Below, one piece after another: positions 61,760 to 64,000 of a stretch of DNA of 64,000 nt (position 1 is its first letter; every line of letters begins with the position of its first letter). Origin of the DNA: Acetobacter pomorum (GTDB lineage Bacteria > Pseudomonadota > Alphaproteobacteria > Acetobacterales > Acetobacteraceae); the NCBI RefSeq assembly GCF_002738225.1, contig NZ_PEBQ01000184.1:1-64000 (forward strand). Direction: 5' to 3'. The notes beneath the pieces are model-generated. The model searched no databases. It saw only the letters and a program-made list of their open reading frames with translations, and was not told the origin of the DNA. The position numbers and the translations under genes were made by a program.

Positions 61760-62173
61760 TCAGTTCTTCATGAGGTTAATAGATCTTGTCAGCATAGACC
61801 TTGTAATCTGCATTGTATTTAAATTAGCCTCATAAGAATGTTGAGCATCATGAGTGTCCATTATTTCTACCATGGAGTTCACATTAGGCATTTTGACATA
61901 TCCCTTTTCATCAGCGGCCGGATGAGAAGGGTCATATTTCAACTGGAAATCAGACGGATCACGACCGATCTCTTTGACTTTGACCGTTGATACACCAGTA
62001 GCCGCATCGACTTCATCTTTAAAGGTAATGGTTTTACGGCGATATGGATCTGCGCCAGGCGTTGATCCAGTGGTCTCTTCATTTGCAAGGTTCTCCGCAG
62101 CAATTCTTAATCTAGCGGATTGAACCCTCATACCTGACGCCGAGATACCAATAGTATCTGAGAAATCCATCAA
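61760..62173 (-). CDS. flgC: Proximal rod protein FlgC
   Basis: 137 residues. TIGISASGMRVQSARLRIAA, then ENLANEETTGSTPGADPYRR, KGYVKMPNVNSMVEIMDTHD and YEANLNTMQITRSMLTRSI are the FlgC signatures. It follows flgB by 17 bases. fliE, which normally comes next, is missing: the flagellin gene faces it on the other strand. Met 62170 is an equally good start. Confidence 0.94.
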   Translation of the reverse strand: MMDFSDTIGISASGMRVQSARLRIAAENLANEETTGSTPGADPYRRKTITFKDEVDAATGVSTVKVKEIGRDPSDFQLKYDPSHPAADEKGYVKMPNVNSMVEIMDTHDAQHSYEANLNTMQITRSMLTRSINLMKN

Positions 62174-62190
62174 GAACCTCGCTACTCGAT

Positions 62191-62607
62191 TTACTGTGAT
62201 GATGAACCAAGGGCCGTGCTGTACATGCTCATGTAGCGACCATATACAGTCGTTGCAAAGCGCTGCTGGTCATTAGTGTCAGCAATTTTCCCCAGTTCAT
62301 CTTCTAAAACAACATGGTTTCCATCAAGAGAAGAAGATCCAGGGATATGCTGTGATCGTGTACTCCCGCCATCATCTGACATATGCATGGGTGAAGTCTT
62401 AGCCAATCCTGGGTCTGATTGCCCCTCAACGACACCTTGAAAAGGCGATATGTCTTTTGAGACATATCCTGGAGTATTAGCATTCGCCACGTTGCCGGCC
62501 AAAACCGATTCACGGTTCTGGAGCCATTTCATTCTGCGTTCAGCTAGGGATAACAGGTCTGTCCCCCCTACCCCTCCGATTGAAGAATTAAACGAGTTAT
62601 CGGGCAT
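62191..62607 (-). CDS. flgB: Proximal rod protein FlgB
   Basis: 138 residues. LSLAERRMKWLQNRESVLAG, then NVANANTPGYVSKDISPFQ, is the rod-protein N-terminal motif, and FATTVYGRYMSMYSTAL the C-terminal helix. It forms the base of the rod with FlgC. It starts 45 bases downstream of the TPR-type gene on the same strand, so the three may be co-transcribed. Confidence 0.93.
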   Translation of the reverse strand: MPDNSFNSSIGGVGGTDLLSLAERRMKWLQNRESVLAGNVANANTPGYVSKDISPFQGVVEGQSDPGLAKTSPMHMSDDGGSTRSQHIPGSSSLDGNHVVLEDELGKIADTNDQQRFATTVYGRYMSMYSTALGSSSQ

Positions 62608-62652
62608 TTTTATAGCCTTTTGACATTATCCCAGCCTCACCAGACAGGAATT

Positions 62653-64000
62653 CTATGGAGAGGAGACAAGAAGCCGGAATAATCTTTCTGTATCTCTTGC
62701 AAATTTCCTATCCCCCACACGATTAGAAATCCATTCCAATGTGCCAACATCACCTGCACGAGATGCATCTGAGGCCAAACGGAGACAAAGCAACTGCTGG
62801 TCAATGTTTAGTTCGCCAGCCTCAGGAACCCTTTTCTTTACCATAAGGATTACGTCTGACACAGCCGGGGACCATTCATCTCGCGCTTCATGAATCCTGG
62901 CCCGCATGTCGGCAGCGATATCATTCTGATCAGTTCCCAATAGATAAAGAGCAACTTCTGGCTTTCCAGATGACATAGCTATTCTGGCAGCAACACGTCC
63001 TCGGCCTTCCAATACATCTTTGGGGAGACCAGGGCTATTTGTGTTAGCCAATGCCTCAGATGCCTCATCAAACATTCCTCTCTGAATGAATGAATCCGCC
63101 AAACCTTCGCCAGCGATTGCTTTGCTTACCGGATCCTGAAACATAGGGACAGAATTTGAAAATGCCTGAGATGCTTCATCCGTAAGCCCAAGGTTCAACA
63201 GCATCTTGCCATAAGCCATCAAAACATCAGCTTTCTGAGGTCCCGGAGGAATATCGGGAAGATGTGCACGAAGCATTGCTGCATCTTTTATGAGAGAGGG
63301 CTGAGCCTGGCCCGATTTTAAATTTGTCGGATTTGCTTCCTGGGCTATCCCTGACAAAGCCTGATAAACCATCGGTGTAATGTCGGGCTCAGATCTGGAA
63401 GATAATGTTCTCTGGGCTTTATCCAATGCGGCCAAGGCATCAGACCACCTTTTTGCGCGAATGTAAGCATCAGCTTGTGCCATTCGAACAGAGACCTCTC
63501 TCCCCGATAAACGGCCGTCAGGCAACAATTGAGAAAAGACGAGAGCTGCATCTTCTGGAGAAAGCAATCCTGATTTTAATCTGAGAATTGTTCCAGCTTC
63601 TACCGCCTTTTCAGAGATCGATGGATCTTTGTCGCCTGCTAAATCACTAAATTCAGTCAGAACGTCAGTAATAGCTTTATCGTCTTTATGCGCATCGGAA
63701 GGGATATCCCTCATTCGACTAAGCACTCTGGCAAGCTTTGCAAAGGAAGATTCTGGAACCTTATCCAGAACAAGTCGATCTTCGGGCTTTCCATAGCGCG
63801 CGATATGTTCTGTGACTGGAGCCAATAGCACGTCTTTAAGGCTCTGTGGGTAATTCAGCAATCGATCAAAGTCAGTAGCCAACAGATGTGCTGCCTCCTC
63901 GTCATCCCCTCCTGCAGCAGCATGATACAAGCCTTTCCACATCTGCGTGGCCCGTTTGTCACCATCAGGCCAAGGGCCATCTAAAAGGGCTGCCCCATCA
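62653..64000 (-). CDS. TPR-like helical repeat protein, C-terminal part (runs off right edge)
   Basis: The frame is open from the window edge (DGAALLDGPWPDGDK...) through MWKGLYHAAA to the stop at 62653, about 448 residues seen. The internal Met at 63942 has no reason to be the start, so the protein begins outside the window. It consists of helical TPR/SEL-like hairpins: RMAQADAYIRAKRWSDALAA, LMAYGKMLLNLGLTDEASQA, ADSFIQRGMFDEASEALANT. The family is not recognised. It directly precedes flgB, so a scaffold or periplasmic role in flagellar assembly or motor function is possible. Confidence 0.65.
   Translation of the reverse strand, partial: DGAALLDGPWPDGDKRATQMWKGLYHAAAGGDDEEAAHLLATDFDRLLNYPQSLKDVLLAPVTEHIARYGKPEDRLVLDKVPESSFAKLARVLSRMRDIPSDAHKDDKAITDVLTEFSDLAGDKDPSISEKAVEAGTILRLKSGLLSPEDAALVFSQLLPDGRLSGREVSVRMAQADAYIRAKRWSDALAALDKAQRTLSSRSEPDITPMVYQALSGIAQEANPTNLKSGQAQPSLIKDAAMLRAHLPDIPPGPQKADVLMAYGKMLLNLGLTDEASQAFSNSVPMFQDPVSKAIAGEGLADSFIQRGMFDEASEALANTNSPGLPKDVLEGRGRVAARIAMSSGKPEVALYLLGTDQNDIAADMRARIHEARDEWSPAVSDVILMVKKRVPEAGELNIDQQLLCLRLASDASRAGDVGTLEWISNRVGDRKFARDTERLFRLLVSSP

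Noticed and set aside
1..64000. CRISPR array, rRNA operon or insertion sequence
   Set aside because: No regularly spaced repeats, rRNA sequence or transposase was seen.

Overview
The window reads as a chromosomal segment of an alphaproteobacterium, most likely a member of the Acetobacteraceae. The evidence is a large FlaF-type flagellar gene set with alphaproteobacterial extras (DUF1217-like and DUF6468-like proteins, a MotE-like protein, a short FlhF-like GTPase), a TPR glycosyltransferase beside flagellar genes, and small lipoproteins between flagellar operons. Genus and species cannot be fixed from the sequence alone. Base composition is moderate to AT-rich; only the flagellin gene and the far left edge are clearly GC-richer.

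Left part (1-4800): the 5' end of an autotransporter-like adhesin gene (minus strand, running off the left edge), a 470-base gap, then a tight minus-strand sugar/phosphate operon. It encodes a sugar-1-phosphate nucleotidyltransferase, a glycerophosphodiesterase-like protein, a HAD phosphatase and a second, degenerate nucleotidyltransferase. A small hypothetical gene lies just upstream.

Accessory part (4800-23400): a coupled four-gene minus-strand operon with a lipoprotein and a secreted protein, a tRNA-Thr, an ADP-ribosyltransferase-fold-like small protein, an orphan XRE regulator, a glycosyltransferase-like gene, and an 832-residue single-pass membrane protein. Divergent from the last is a plus-strand cluster with the core of a type IVB (Dot/Icm, IncI Tra-like) secretion system, in the order dotI-dotH-dotG-dotF-dotN. 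It continues into three proteins I do not recognise, at the place where dotO normally follows. dotE/dotP, dotO and all other ATPases are absent here. Two of the last three genes have their ribosome-binding sites locked in inverted repeats. A broken gene, a zinc-finger protein and an HU-type DNA-binding protein close the section.

Right part (23900-64000): flagellar genes in several operons. Minus: DUF1217-fliI-fliJ-glycosyltransferase-motB-motA-fliK-flgD-flaF; flgI-flgJ-flgN; fliF-fliG-fliH-fliN-fliO-fliP; flgG-flgA-flgH; flgB-flgC. Plus: flhA-flhF-like; flgF-flgK-flgL-fliL-fliM-DUF6468-like; flagellin. Three glycosyltransferases are interleaved with these, suggesting a glycosylated flagellum. 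fliE, fliQ, fliR, flhB, flgE, fliD and flbT are not in the window. Gene boundaries carry many hairpins with an AAGGC/GCCTT core, and unusually long G or C runs. A long TPR-type gene runs off the right edge.
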